NCBI GenBank assembly: GCA_035528715.1
Contig: DATKYB010000111.1
Location: 1-13,503, forward strand
Direction: 5' to 3'
DNA from: Nitrospinota bacterium
GTDB taxonomy: Bacteria; JADFOP01; DATKYB01
Length of the DNA stretch: 13,503 bases
Shown here: piece by piece, positions 1 through 6,517 of the stretch
Position numbering within the stretch: position 1 is the stretch's first letter
How the letters are laid out: every line of letters begins with the position of its first letter
Program-made: the position numbers and the translations under genes
The notes under the pieces: generated by a model
The model's database searches: none
What the model saw: only the letters and a program-made list of their open reading frames with translations
What the model was told of the DNA's origin: nothing

Positions 1-2
1 AA

Positions 3-2816
3 ATACCTTCAAAAAAGCCGATATACAAAACCTCCTCCTATCCTCTATCAGATAAGATTATAAATTATTTTATAAAAAATAATATAACTTCTCTCTATTC
101 TCATCAAGCGATTGCTTTTGAAAGGATCTCCAAAGGTAAAAATATAGCTGTTATCACACCCACTGCAAGCGGCAAGACATTGGTCTATAATATCCCTATT
201 TTTCAATCATTGGTGAAAGATCCTTCTTTAAGAGCCTTATATATCTTTCCTCTTAAAGCCCTTGAACAGGATCAATTCAAAATAATGAATGAGCTGAGTT
301 CTGTACTGGACAGAGATATAAAAATTAAGAGTGCTGTATATGATGGTGATACATCTTCATACAAAAGAAAAAAAATTAGGGAAGACCTCCCTCATATTAT
401 CATTACAAATCCTGATATGGTTCACTTTGGTCTTCTCCCCTATCATACGAAATGGGAGAGATTTTTCAAGAAACTCCAATATATAGTCATTGATGAGCTT
501 CATACATACAGAGGCATATTCGGCTCCCACGTTGCCCAGGTCATAAGAAGGCTTAACAGGATATGCCAGTTTTATGGCTCGTCACCCCAGTATATTACAA
601 GCTCTGCAACTATATCCAATCCCCAAAACCTTGTGGAAGACCTTACAGGGTTAAAATTTGAGGTGATTATGGAAAATGGGGCGCCTAAATCAGGGGGGCA
701 TTTTATATTTATGAATCCAGAGGGAAGTCCCTATACCCTTGCTGCGAAACTATTCAAGGATTGCTTAAATTCCGGACTCAAGACAATCATGTTTACCAAA
801 GCAAGAAAGATAACAGAACTTCTTTATACTTGGGTTATTCAAGATCATTTTGAATTTTCAGATAAAATCAGTTCATACAGGGCTGGTTTTCTTCCGGAGG
901 AGAGGAGGGAGATAGAAGCAAAGCTTTCCTCAGGGGAAATGGAGGGGGTTATTTCCACCAGCGCATTAGAAATGGGGATAGATATTGGTGGATTGGATGT
1001 TTGTATTCTTGTCGGGTATCCAGGAACTATAACGAGTACATGGCAACGAAGTGGCAGGGTGGGAAGAAAAGACAGAGAATTTCTAATTATTTTAATCCCT
1101 CAGACAGATGCCTTAGACCAATACTTCATCTCTCATCCCAAGGATTTTTTTAAGAGGGGATTTGAAGAGGCTGTTTTAGACCCAAACAATGAGGAGATCA
1201 TTAAAGAACATCTCGTATGTGCGGCTTCTGAAATACCCCTCAGCTTTTCTGATCCTTTTTTTAACATTAAAAGGTATAAAAAAGAGATAGAAATATTGGA
1301 AAAAGAAGGCAAACTCTTGAAAAGTGCCTCTGGCAAAGAATGGTTCTCCTATAAAAATAATCCTCAAAAAGATATTAATATAAGATGCGTTGGCGAAGGC
1401 TTTACGATATTTGAAGAAAAGAACAAAAGCCTTGTAGGGAAATTAACAGGAAACAGGGCCTATAGTGAAGGTCATCCAGGGGCGATATACCTTCATAAGG
1501 GAAAACAATATCTCATAACGAAATTGGATATTAAACAGAAAAATATTGATGCGAAGGAAGTAGATTTAAATTATTATACTCAACCCCTTTCTGATACAGA
1601 AACAGAGATATTAAAATGTATGAAGAGAAAGAGGATAAAAAACTTTTTAATCAATCTTGGCAAGTTAAAGGTGACTGAAAAGATAACAGGGTATGAAAAG
1701 AGAAGAATGATTGGGCAAGAAATATTGAGTACTCATCCCCTCGATTTAACAGCGCAGCAGTTTGAGACCATTGGGATATGGATCGAAATAGAAGACAATT
1801 TAAAAGATCAAATAGAGAGAGAGAGGCATAATTTTATGGGTACGATTCATGCTGTCGAACACGCCTCCATAGCCATCTTTCCTCTCTTTTCTATGTGTGA
1901 TCGATACGACATGGGGGGGATATGTTACCCTTTTCATCCTCAAGTCAATAAGGCCTCTATATTCATCTATGACGGATATCCAGGAGGAATAGGATTATCC
2001 AAAAAGGGTTTTGAGGTTATAGAAGATTTATTAGTTTCTGCTTTAAGATTAATTGAAGAATGTTCATGTGAAGAGGGTTGCCCGTCTTGTGTTCATTCAT
2101 CCAAGTGCGGCTCTGGAAATAAACCTCTGGATAAAAAGGGAGCAAAGTTAATCCTTAAAGAACTTTTAGGATTAAAAGGCGATACTCCCCCAGTTCAAAA
2201 GGTGACTGAAAAAGAAATTTTCAAACAAGAAAAGAAAAAAGGCTATGATGCAAATCATAAAAATAACAAAAAAATACTTTATTTTGATATTGAGACCCAA
2301 AAGAGTGCTGAAGAGGTTGGGGGATGGAATAACAAACATCTGATGCGATTAGCCATTGGTGTCATCTATGATGAGATTGAAGGAGATTATTATACCTATG
2401 ATGAAAAAAGTGTTCATCAAATGATTGAAAAACTGAAGGGGGCTGGTCTGGTTATCGGGTTTAATATAAAAGGATTTGATTACGCTGTTTTAAAAGGATA
2501 TACTCCCTTTGACTTTAATCAGATTAAAACAATAGACATATTAGAAGATATCTATCAATATTTGGGATATAGAGTGAGCCTAAGCCACCTAGCACAAAGT
2601 ACCCTTAATACTGAGAAGATAGGAAATGGACTCTTATCAATAAAATGGTTTAAACAAGGAAATATAAATAAGGTTATAGACTACTGTAAAAAAGACGTGG
2701 AACTCACAAGAGAATTATTCAATTTTGGTGTTAAAAATAAATATTTAATATTTGAAAAGAGAGAAAAAGGTCTGGTGAGGATCCCCGTTCAGTGGGATCT
2801 TGATAACCTCCTATGA
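3..2816 (+). CDS. MrfA-like DELH-box helicase fused to MrfB-like DEDDy exonuclease (5' partial)
   Basis: The frame is open from the left edge, so the true start is upstream. The TTG at 180 cannot be the start because the helicase Q-motif-like region and Walker A (TPTASGKT, nt 156-179) lie before it. Helicase motifs follow in order: DELH at 492-503, SAT at 603-611 and QRSGRVGRKDR at 1044-1076. A DUF1998/MZB-type zinc site CxCxxxCxxC has cysteine codons at 2061, 2067, 2079 and 2088. After a Lys-rich linker (about 2170-2270) comes an RNase H-fold exonuclease: DIE at 2286-2294, N at 2463 with FD at 2475-2480, and YCKKD (Y 2682, D 2694), a DEDDy signature. In Bacillus subtilis these two halves are separate proteins, MrfA (YprA) and MrfB (YprB), that act in repair of mitomycin C damage. 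The fused form probably unwinds 3'-tailed DNA and degrades it. It lacks the TPR tail of MrfB. Its stop overlaps rimI by ATGA. Confidence 0.9.
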   Translation: MPSKKPIYKTSSYPLSDKIINYFIKNNITSLYSHQAIAFERISKGKNIAVITPTASGKTLVYNIPIFQSLVKDPSLRALYIFPLKALEQDQFKIMNELSSVLDRDIKIKSAVYDGDTSSYKRKKIREDLPHIIITNPDMVHFGLLPYHTKWERFFKKLQYIVIDELHTYRGIFGSHVAQVIRRLNRICQFYGSSPQYITSSATISNPQNLVEDLTGLKFEVIMENGAPKSGGHFIFMNPEGSPYTLAAKLFKDCLNSGLKTIMFTKARKITELLYTWVIQDHFEFSDKISSYRAGFLPEERREIEAKLSSGEMEGVISTSALEMGIDIGGLDVCILVGYPGTITSTWQRSGRVGRKDREFLIILIPQTDALDQYFISHPKDFFKRGFEEAVLDPNNEEIIKEHLVCAASEIPLSFSDPFFNIKRYKKEIEILEKEGKLLKSASGKEWFSYKNNPQKDINIRCVGEGFTIFEEKNKSLVGKLTGNRAYSEGHPGAIYLHKGKQYLITKLDIKQKNIDAKEVDLNYYTQPLSDTETEILKCMKRKRIKNFLINLGKLKVTEKITGYEKRRMIGQEILSTHPLDLTAQQFETIGIWIEIEDNLKDQIERERHNFMGTIHAVEHASIAIFPLFSMCDRYDMGGICYPFHPQVNKASIFIYDGYPGGIGLSKKGFEVIEDLLVSALRLIEECSCEEGCPSCVHSSKCGSGNKPLDKKGAKLILKELLGLKGDTPPVQKVTEKEIFKQEKKKGYDANHKNNKKILYFDIETQKSAEEVGGWNNKHLMRLAIGVIYDEIEGDYYTYDEKSVHQMIEKLKGAGLVIGFNIKGFDYAVLKGYTPFDFNQIKTIDILEDIYQYLGYRVSLSHLAQSTLNTEKIGNGLLSIKWFKQGNINKVIDYCKKDVELTRELFNFGVKNKYLIFEKREKGLVRIPVQWDLDNLL

Positions 2817-3298
2817 ATGTTATCAAAGAAAGAATTGACATTGATGTGGTAGAGATGGTTGAAGGCGACCTGAATGAGGTGTTGGAAATAGAAAAAACAT
2901 CTTTTTCATCCCCTTGGTCAAAAGAGACCTTTTTAATAGAATTAAAAGAGAACGAATTTTCTCGAATTCTGTTAGCTAAGGCAAAAGACAAAAGTATTTA
3001 TCGTGGAATCTTGGGATATTGCTGTTATTGGATCATTAGTGATGAAATACACATAACCAATATCGCCATTCATAGTCGATACAGAAGAAGAGGAATTGGA
3101 GAACAGCTATTAAGATTTTTAATTAAAGAGGCGATAAAAATAGGGGCCAAGTTAATAACATTAGAGCTAAGAATTTCTAATGTGTCAGCAAGGGCATTAT
3201 ACAAAAAATTGGGTTTTATTCCTGTTGCAATTCGTAAAAAATATTATACGATACCTAAAGAAGATGCTCTTATCATGCTTTTAAAATTAGAGGAATAA
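2813..3298 (+). CDS. rimI: RimI-type ribosomal protein alanine N-acetyltransferase
   Basis: A 161-residue GNAT-fold acetyltransferase, close to the usual RimI length of about 150. RimI acetylates the N-terminal alanine of ribosomal protein S18 using acetyl-CoA, and some homologues act on other proteins. The N-terminal stretch with SFSSPWS (30-36) is typical of RimI. The acetyl-CoA pyrophosphate loop is RRRGIG (91-96). LELRISN (117-123) carries the likely catalytic Glu118, and NVSARALYKKLGF (123-135) carries the likely catalytic Tyr130. The ATG overlaps the helicase stop as ATGA and no good SD lies before it, so translation is probably coupled to the helicase. The bactofilin-TPR gene starts at the very next base after its stop. 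In many bacteria rimI sits with tsaB/tsaD; here it does not. Confidence 0.9.
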   Translation: MNVIKERIDIDVVEMVEGDLNEVLEIEKTSFSSPWSKETFLIELKENEFSRILLAKAKDKSIYRGILGYCCYWIISDEIHITNIAIHSRYRRRGIGEQLLRFLIKEAIKIGAKLITLELRISNVSARALYKKLGFIPVAIRKKYYTIPKEDALIMLLKLEE

Positions 3299-4804
3299 AT
3301 GAAACTTAGAAAAAAATCAGAAAAGGGAATAATAGATTCTTATATAGGAAAAACTGTCAATCTCAAGGGGATTCTAAACTTCAAGGGTTCTCTAAAGATT
3401 GACGGAAAATTTGAAGGAGAGATTACCGCAGACGACACACTTATTGTAGGTGAAAGTGGGAATGTAAAGGCCGAGATAAAGGGAGAAACCGTTATTAACA
3501 AAGGCAAGATATTTGGCAACATAGAGGCAACCAAAAAAATTTCCTTTCATTCTCAAAGTCTTTTATCGGGTAATATCCATACACCTTTATTATATGTGGA
3601 GGAAGGTACAGAATTCTACGGAAATTGTAAGATGCCAAAAACTGAGCAAAGGCAGACAATATCGACAGATATTGCAAGAAGACCGAGATTAATAAGATCC
3701 CCTCTTCTCATACTCATAACATTAATTTTGATTTCGATTTCTGTTTACTCCATCTTCTCCTTTTCCAATCTCTTTCCAAAAAAAGAAAAGAAATTCGAAA
3801 AGCAAAAGGCAGTGAGTTCAGAAGTTATAAAGATTACAGGTTCAGTTGAGGTGGGCTATAGACTCATAAAGGAAAATAGATTGCAAGAGGCGGCAGATGA
3901 ATTTAAAAAGGTGATTGAAGCCAGACCAGATAATATCAGCGCCTTGATGGGAATGGCGACCATCTATTCGAAAATGGGACAAGAATCTCAAACACAAATC
4001 CTTCTTAACGAGGTTATCAGGTTAAATCCACAATATCTGGAAGCCCATTATATCCTAGCCCTTCTCTATGAAAAAAGAGGCTTGATCAATAAGTCTTTAT
4101 TCCATTATCAAAAAGTTGTCGAGATAGATCCTAAGCGTTATGATATCTTTTATAAAATTGGTGATATCTATAAAAATACAGGCCTTTTAGATGAATCGAT
4201 TACGGCATATGAACAGGTCATCCGTCTTAAACCTGACGAAACAAAGGCCCTGTCATCCTTGGTTGAACTCTATCTAAAACAGAATTTAACTGAAAAGGCC
4301 ATTCCAATTTTAGAAAAACTTATTGAATTAGAACCTGATAAAAATGACAATTTAATGGTTTTAGGAGATCTCTATATAAAAAATAATATGAAAGAAAAGG
4401 GATTAGAAATATATCAAAAGATTATCGAAAAAGATCCCAAAAACATTAAGGTCCTGTTTGAAATGGGGAATCTTTTCTTTGAACAAGGAAAATATCAAAA
4501 GGCAATCTCAGCATTAAAGAATTTATTAAACCATGAACCTGATCATGCTCCTTCTCTTAACAGATTGGCATGGATATACGCCATCCAAGAAAAAAATTTA
4601 GATGAGGGGATAAGACTTTCAGAAAAGTCACTACAATTAAAACCTAATACTGCTGGCTATCTCGATACTTTAGCAGAGCTCTATTACAAGAAGAATCAAT
4701 ACCAAAAAGCCATTGAGATTATAAACCAAGCTATAAAATTAGCTCCTGATAGAAGGTATTTTTATGACCAGTTAAAAAAATTCAAAAATCCCCTTAATAA
4801 ATAA
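3299..4804 (+). CDS. Bactofilin-transmembrane-TPR fusion protein
   Basis: A 501-residue protein with three parts. Residues about 12-111 form a bactofilin-like beta-helix: repeated short Gly-rich strands such as LKGILNFKGSLKIDGKFEGE, then LIVGESGNVKAEI and VINKGKIFGNIEA. Residues about 131-159 are one strongly hydrophobic segment flanked by RRPRLIR before and KKEKK after, so most likely a membrane span with a cytoplasmic bactofilin end. From about 183 to the end are roughly nine TPR units of 34-35 residues, each ending in the A-x(5)-P-type turn, which would lie outside the inner membrane. Bactofilins polymerise into nucleotide-free scaffolds that localise wall enzymes and morphogenesis factors; TPRs bind partner proteins. 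I infer a membrane-anchored scaffold linking a bactofilin polymer to periplasmic partners. ATG follows the rimI stop directly; GAGG inside the end of rimI serves as SD. Classical bactofilins are short and lack TM or TPR parts. Confidence 0.88.
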   Translation: MKLRKKSEKGIIDSYIGKTVNLKGILNFKGSLKIDGKFEGEITADDTLIVGESGNVKAEIKGETVINKGKIFGNIEATKKISFHSQSLLSGNIHTPLLYVEEGTEFYGNCKMPKTEQRQTISTDIARRPRLIRSPLLILITLILISISVYSIFSFSNLFPKKEKKFEKQKAVSSEVIKITGSVEVGYRLIKENRLQEAADEFKKVIEARPDNISALMGMATIYSKMGQESQTQILLNEVIRLNPQYLEAHYILALLYEKRGLINKSLFHYQKVVEIDPKRYDIFYKIGDIYKNTGLLDESITAYEQVIRLKPDETKALSSLVELYLKQNLTEKAIPILEKLIELEPDKNDNLMVLGDLYIKNNMKEKGLEIYQKIIEKDPKNIKVLFEMGNLFFEQGKYQKAISALKNLLNHEPDHAPSLNRLAWIYAIQEKNLDEGIRLSEKSLQLKPNTAGYLDTLAELYYKKNQYQKAIEIINQAIKLAPDRRYFYDQLKKFKNPLNK

Positions 4805-4849
4805 ATATTTAATATTAACCATGGAGGAAGTATCAAAAAGGAGCAAAGA

Positions 4850-5245
4850 ATGAAAAAGATTATCATTCAACTCTTTATTATCATTTCTCTTTTACTATCC
4901 ACCTCTCCTCTGTATGGAAAAACAATATCAGAAAGGGTAATCACAATAAATGAATTATCAATCACAACAGGAGGTCTCAGCAATGAGACTGGAGAAACGA
5001 TAAATTTTTATAAAGAAGATAATATCCTTAATATGAAGATCTTCATCAACAGCAATCGAGAGATAAAATGTGTGAAGATCACCACCAAAGATAAAGGGAT
5101 TTTTTTTATTTTTGATGTAAAAAAAATGGTATTTAATTCTGGGAGCAAATACAGGCTTGATAAGAGCCTAATCAATCAGAGGCAAAGAGAGGATTTTCAG
5201 TTACTGGTTATTCAAAAGACCATTGATGAACTTACTATACCATAG
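4850..5245 (+). CDS. Secreted protein of unknown function
   Basis: A 131-residue protein I do not recognise. Residues 1-23 are a clear signal peptide: MKK, then the hydrophobic run IIIQLFIIISLLL, then STSPLYG before the likely cleavage site. There is no lipobox cysteine. The mature part (about 108 residues) is rich in beta-prone stretches alternating with charged residues, for example NILNMKIFINSN and KGIFFIFDVKKMVF, and contains one cysteine near residue 68. That suggests a small periplasmic or surface beta-domain, which is inference only. The start is well supported: AAGGAG at 4838-4843 lies 6 nt before the ATG. It follows the bactofilin-TPR gene by 45 nt with no terminator between, so probably shares its transcript and may be a partner of that protein's periplasmic TPR domain. 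Confidence 0.7.
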   Translation: MKKIIIQLFIIISLLLSTSPLYGKTISERVITINELSITTGGLSNETGETINFYKEDNILNMKIFINSNREIKCVKITTKDKGIFFIFDVKKMVFNSGSKYRLDKSLINQRQREDFQLLVIQKTIDELTIP

Positions 5246-5298
5246 CCCTTCGGATATCTAAAAATAAAAAAATAAATATAGAATGCTTCCCAGACAAT

Positions 5299-5328
5299 AA
5301 AAAAGGGCAGAAATTTCTTTTCCTGCCC
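5299..5328 (-). terminator. Rho-independent terminator of the TIGR04073-like gene
   Basis: Read on the minus strand: GGGCAG (5328-5323), a 12-nt loop, CTGCCC (5310-5305), then six T (5304-5299). It begins 22 nt past the stop of the minus-strand gene at 5350. On the plus strand the downstream sequence (TCTCTATTTGTT) is a poorer U-tract, so it would only weakly stop transcription arriving from the 4850-5245 gene. Confidence 0.85.
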
Positions 5329-5349
5329 TCTCTATTTGTTAATTACTAA

Positions 5350-5679
5350 CTATTTATTTTCCCATGCATACTCTGGTTTCATAAGCGGTTCATAACCTGC
5401 AGGCGCAGGAATCGGAAAAGTAAGCGTATCCCAGACACCTGCTCCCATCCTTGCCAAACCAAAAAATAATCCCTTAACAGGACCTGTAACAATTCCCCAT
5501 CCGCCTTGTTCTCTGTAATCCTTTTTAATGTTTACGGGAATCTCATACCAACCTGTAAAGAAATTTATTACTCCTCTCTTCAGTTTTGTACCAGCATTCT
5601 GGGCATAAGAATCGTGGGCAAAACTTAAAATTACAAAAGCTATAAAAACAATTAAAACAAGCTTAACTAAGGTTTTCAT
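5350..5679 (-). CDS. Exosortase-associated exported protein, TIGR04073-like
   Basis: A 109-residue exported protein. Residues 1-26 form a signal peptide (MKTLVK, a hydrophobic core LVLIVFIAFVILSF, then SYAQ). The mature part has the pattern I associate with the TIGR04073 family, which co-occurs with exosortase/PEP-CTERM systems: KLKRGVINFFTGWYEIP (33-49), GIVTGPVKGLFFGLARMGAG (62-81), VWDTLTFPIPAP (82-93) and YEPLMKPEYAW (96-106). Its biochemical role is unknown. I chose the ATG at 5679 over an in-frame TTG 15 nt upstream because AAGGGGG sits a few bases before this ATG and the signal peptide then starts normally. It is monocistronic, with its own promoter (5798-5826) and terminator (5299-5328). 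No exosortase or PEP-CTERM protein is visible in the window, so the family call rests on sequence recall alone. Confidence 0.78.
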   Translation of the reverse strand: MKTLVKLVLIVFIAFVILSFAHDSYAQNAGTKLKRGVINFFTGWYEIPVNIKKDYREQGGWGIVTGPVKGLFFGLARMGAGVWDTLTFPIPAPAGYEPLMKPEYAWENK

Positions 5680-5714
5680 AAAACCCCCTTTCAAAAAAGA
5701 TTATAAATTTCTAT

Positions 5715-5743
5715 GATTTCTATATAAGAGGCTTATAGAAATC
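5715..5743 (-). repeat. Hairpin in the 5' leader of the TIGR04073-like gene
   Basis: Imperfect inverted repeat: GATTTCTATATAAG (5715-5728), loop AGG, CTTATAGAAATC (5732-5743). It gives 12 pairs with a 2-nt bulge. It lies inside the predicted untranslated leader, ending about 35 nt before the ATG at 5679. It could be an mRNA structure affecting translation or stability, or a DNA operator. Confidence 0.5.
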
Positions 5744-5797
5744 TATTTAATCTCTTCTTCCTCTCTAATTGTTTATAAATAAAATGTTTATTAAATA

Positions 5798-5826
5798 AAT
5801 ATAATAATAATTTTATCAAATGTCAA
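5798..5826 (-). promoter_or_regulatory. Sigma-70-type promoter for the TIGR04073-like gene
   Basis: On the minus strand, a perfect -35 TTGACA (5826-5821), a 17-nt spacer, then -10 TATATT (5803-5798), which differs from TATAAT at one base. Transcription would begin near 5791 and leave a leader of about 110 nt before the ATG at 5679. Confidence 0.7.
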
Positions 5827-5910
5827 TAAAATATTTCGAAAAAATTAAATAAAGTATTTCTTAAAATCTGCCGATAAAAATCTCAAAACAACAAAAGAGG
5901 GTGACTTCAT

Positions 5911-6096
5911 ATGAAAAAAGAACAGATAATGAGATGCCCAAAATGTAATAGTGACGGTATATTTAAAAAATATGATGGCACGAAAGGGAATCTCTATGAG
6001 TGCTGGGTATGTGAACAGAGGTTTTTCATTACTGCAGAAAAGTTTATGATAATGATTCCTTCCCTATTTATGGCTAACGAAGTAACGATTAATTGA
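5911..6096 (+). CDS. Small zinc-ribbon protein
   Basis: A 61-residue protein with two CxxC knuckles: CPKC (9-12) and CWVC (31-34), 18 residues apart, the spacing of a single zinc ribbon. Between them is GIFKKYDGTKGNLYE, and after them FFITAEKF, a beta-rich layout common to ribbons that bind nucleic acid or protein. The C-terminal MIMIPSLFMANEV stretch is hydrophobic. I do not recognise a specific family. A GAGGGTG SD at about 5897-5903 supports the ATG at 5911; a second ATG at residue 7 could also serve. It is transcribed away from the TIGR04073-like gene, across a 230-nt AT-rich gap, and precedes the ferredoxin, which has its own promoter. I saw no good promoter for this gene. Confidence 0.65.
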   Translation: MKKEQIMRCPKCNSDGIFKKYDGTKGNLYECWVCEQRFFITAEKFMIMIPSLFMANEVTIN

Positions 6097-6151
6097 AAAT
6101 ATTTTAAAACCCCTTTTAAAAACCCATCCTTCCTTTAATCCTTATATTATC

Positions 6152-6179
6152 CTGTTTTTTTTGATGCTATAAAAAACAG
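6152..6179. repeat. Inverted repeat abutting the ferredoxin -35 box
   Basis: CTGTTTTTT (6152-6160) and AAAAAACAG (6171-6179) form a perfect 9-bp inverted repeat with a 10-nt centre. It ends one base before the TTGACA at 6180. Its place suits an operator or activator site. It has no U-tract after it, so it is a poor terminator for the zinc-ribbon gene. Confidence 0.45.
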
Positions 6180-6208
6180 TTGACAACATAATTAATTATT
6201 TATAAAAT
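6180..6208 (+). promoter_or_regulatory. Sigma-70-type promoter for the ferredoxin
   Basis: A perfect -35 TTGACA (6180-6185), a 17-nt spacer and -10 TAAAAT (6203-6208). Transcription would start near 6215, about 35 nt before the ferredoxin ATG. Confidence 0.7.
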
Positions 6209-6249
6209 ATCACGTTTTTTTAATTTTTTCAAATTATGAGGAGGTGGAT

Positions 6250-6441
6250 ATGGCTAAAAAGGTTTATATTGATGCGGATGAGTGCACAGGATGTGAGGTA
6301 TGTGTTCAGACATGCCCTGAAGTTTTTCAGATGAGTGATGATGGAGTTGCAGAGGTTAAGAACCCCACAGGAGACTCCGAAGATAATATCCAAGAGGCTA
6401 TTGATGCATGTCCTGTCCAGTGTATTCACTGGGAAGAATAG
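6250..6441 (+). CDS. Single-cluster [4Fe-4S] ferredoxin, Desulfovibrio type
   Basis: A 63-residue cytoplasmic electron carrier. CTGCEVC at 12-18 supplies C12, C15 and C18; C54 in ACP (53-55) is the fourth ligand of a [4Fe-4S] cluster. This matches Desulfovibrio-type monocluster ferredoxins (CxxCxxCxxxCP ... CP). C22 is also present, but the position eight residues before the CP cysteine, which in D. gigas ferredoxin pairs with it as a disulfide, is Asn46 here. An extra C58 follows instead. The protein is acidic, as expected. I chose the ATG at 6250 over the GTG at 6244 because AGGAGG (6239-6244) is then spaced 5 nt away. It has its own promoter (6180-6208) and a strong terminator 23 nt after its stop. 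Its redox partner is not visible in the window. Confidence 0.92.
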   Translation: MAKKVYIDADECTGCEVCVQTCPEVFQMSDDGVAEVKNPTGDSEDNIQEAIDACPVQCIHWEE

Positions 6442-6464
6442 ATTATTTTTTTAAACCAATTTTA

Positions 6465-6495
6465 AAAAGGGAGGATCTTTATGTTCCTCCCTTTT
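6465..6495. terminator. Bidirectional terminator between the ferredoxin and the nagZ operon
   Basis: AAAAGGGAGGA (6465-6475), a 9-nt loop, TCCTCCCTTTT (6485-6495): a perfect 11-bp stem with T-rich flanks on both strands. It lies about 22-23 nt from the stop codons of both converging genes, so it likely ends both transcripts. Confidence 0.85.
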
Positions 6496-6517
6496 ATCTT
6501 TGATTTGGCCTTTTCTT

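Noticed and set aside
180-182. TTG as the start of the helicase
   Set aside because: The frame is open back to the window edge and Walker A is encoded at 156-179, so the protein must begin upstream.
1133-1367. Minus-strand open frames inside the helicase, and similar antisense frames in bactofilin-TPR, transglycosylase, NagZ and fumarase genes
   Set aside because: They lie opposite well-supported genes, have no SD or recognisable domains, and read as reverse translations of the coding strand.
4821-4853. Ten-codon reading frame whose stop overlaps the ATG of the secreted protein gene as ATGA
   Set aside because: It looks like a leader peptide arrangement, but it has no SD and no meaningful peptide; the AAGGAG inside it simply serves the real gene.
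5680-5694. TTG start adding five residues to the TIGR04073-like protein
   Set aside because: Those bases contain the SD for the ATG at 5679, and the signal peptide starts normally there.
6102-6121. TTTTAAAA-CCCC-TTTTAAAA after the zinc-ribbon gene as a terminator
   Set aside because: The stem has no G/C pairs and no U-tract follows; it is more likely a chance AT-rich repeat.
6244-6249. GTG start for the ferredoxin
   Set aside because: It lies within the AGGAGGTG ribosome binding site; the ATG at 6250 has proper spacing.
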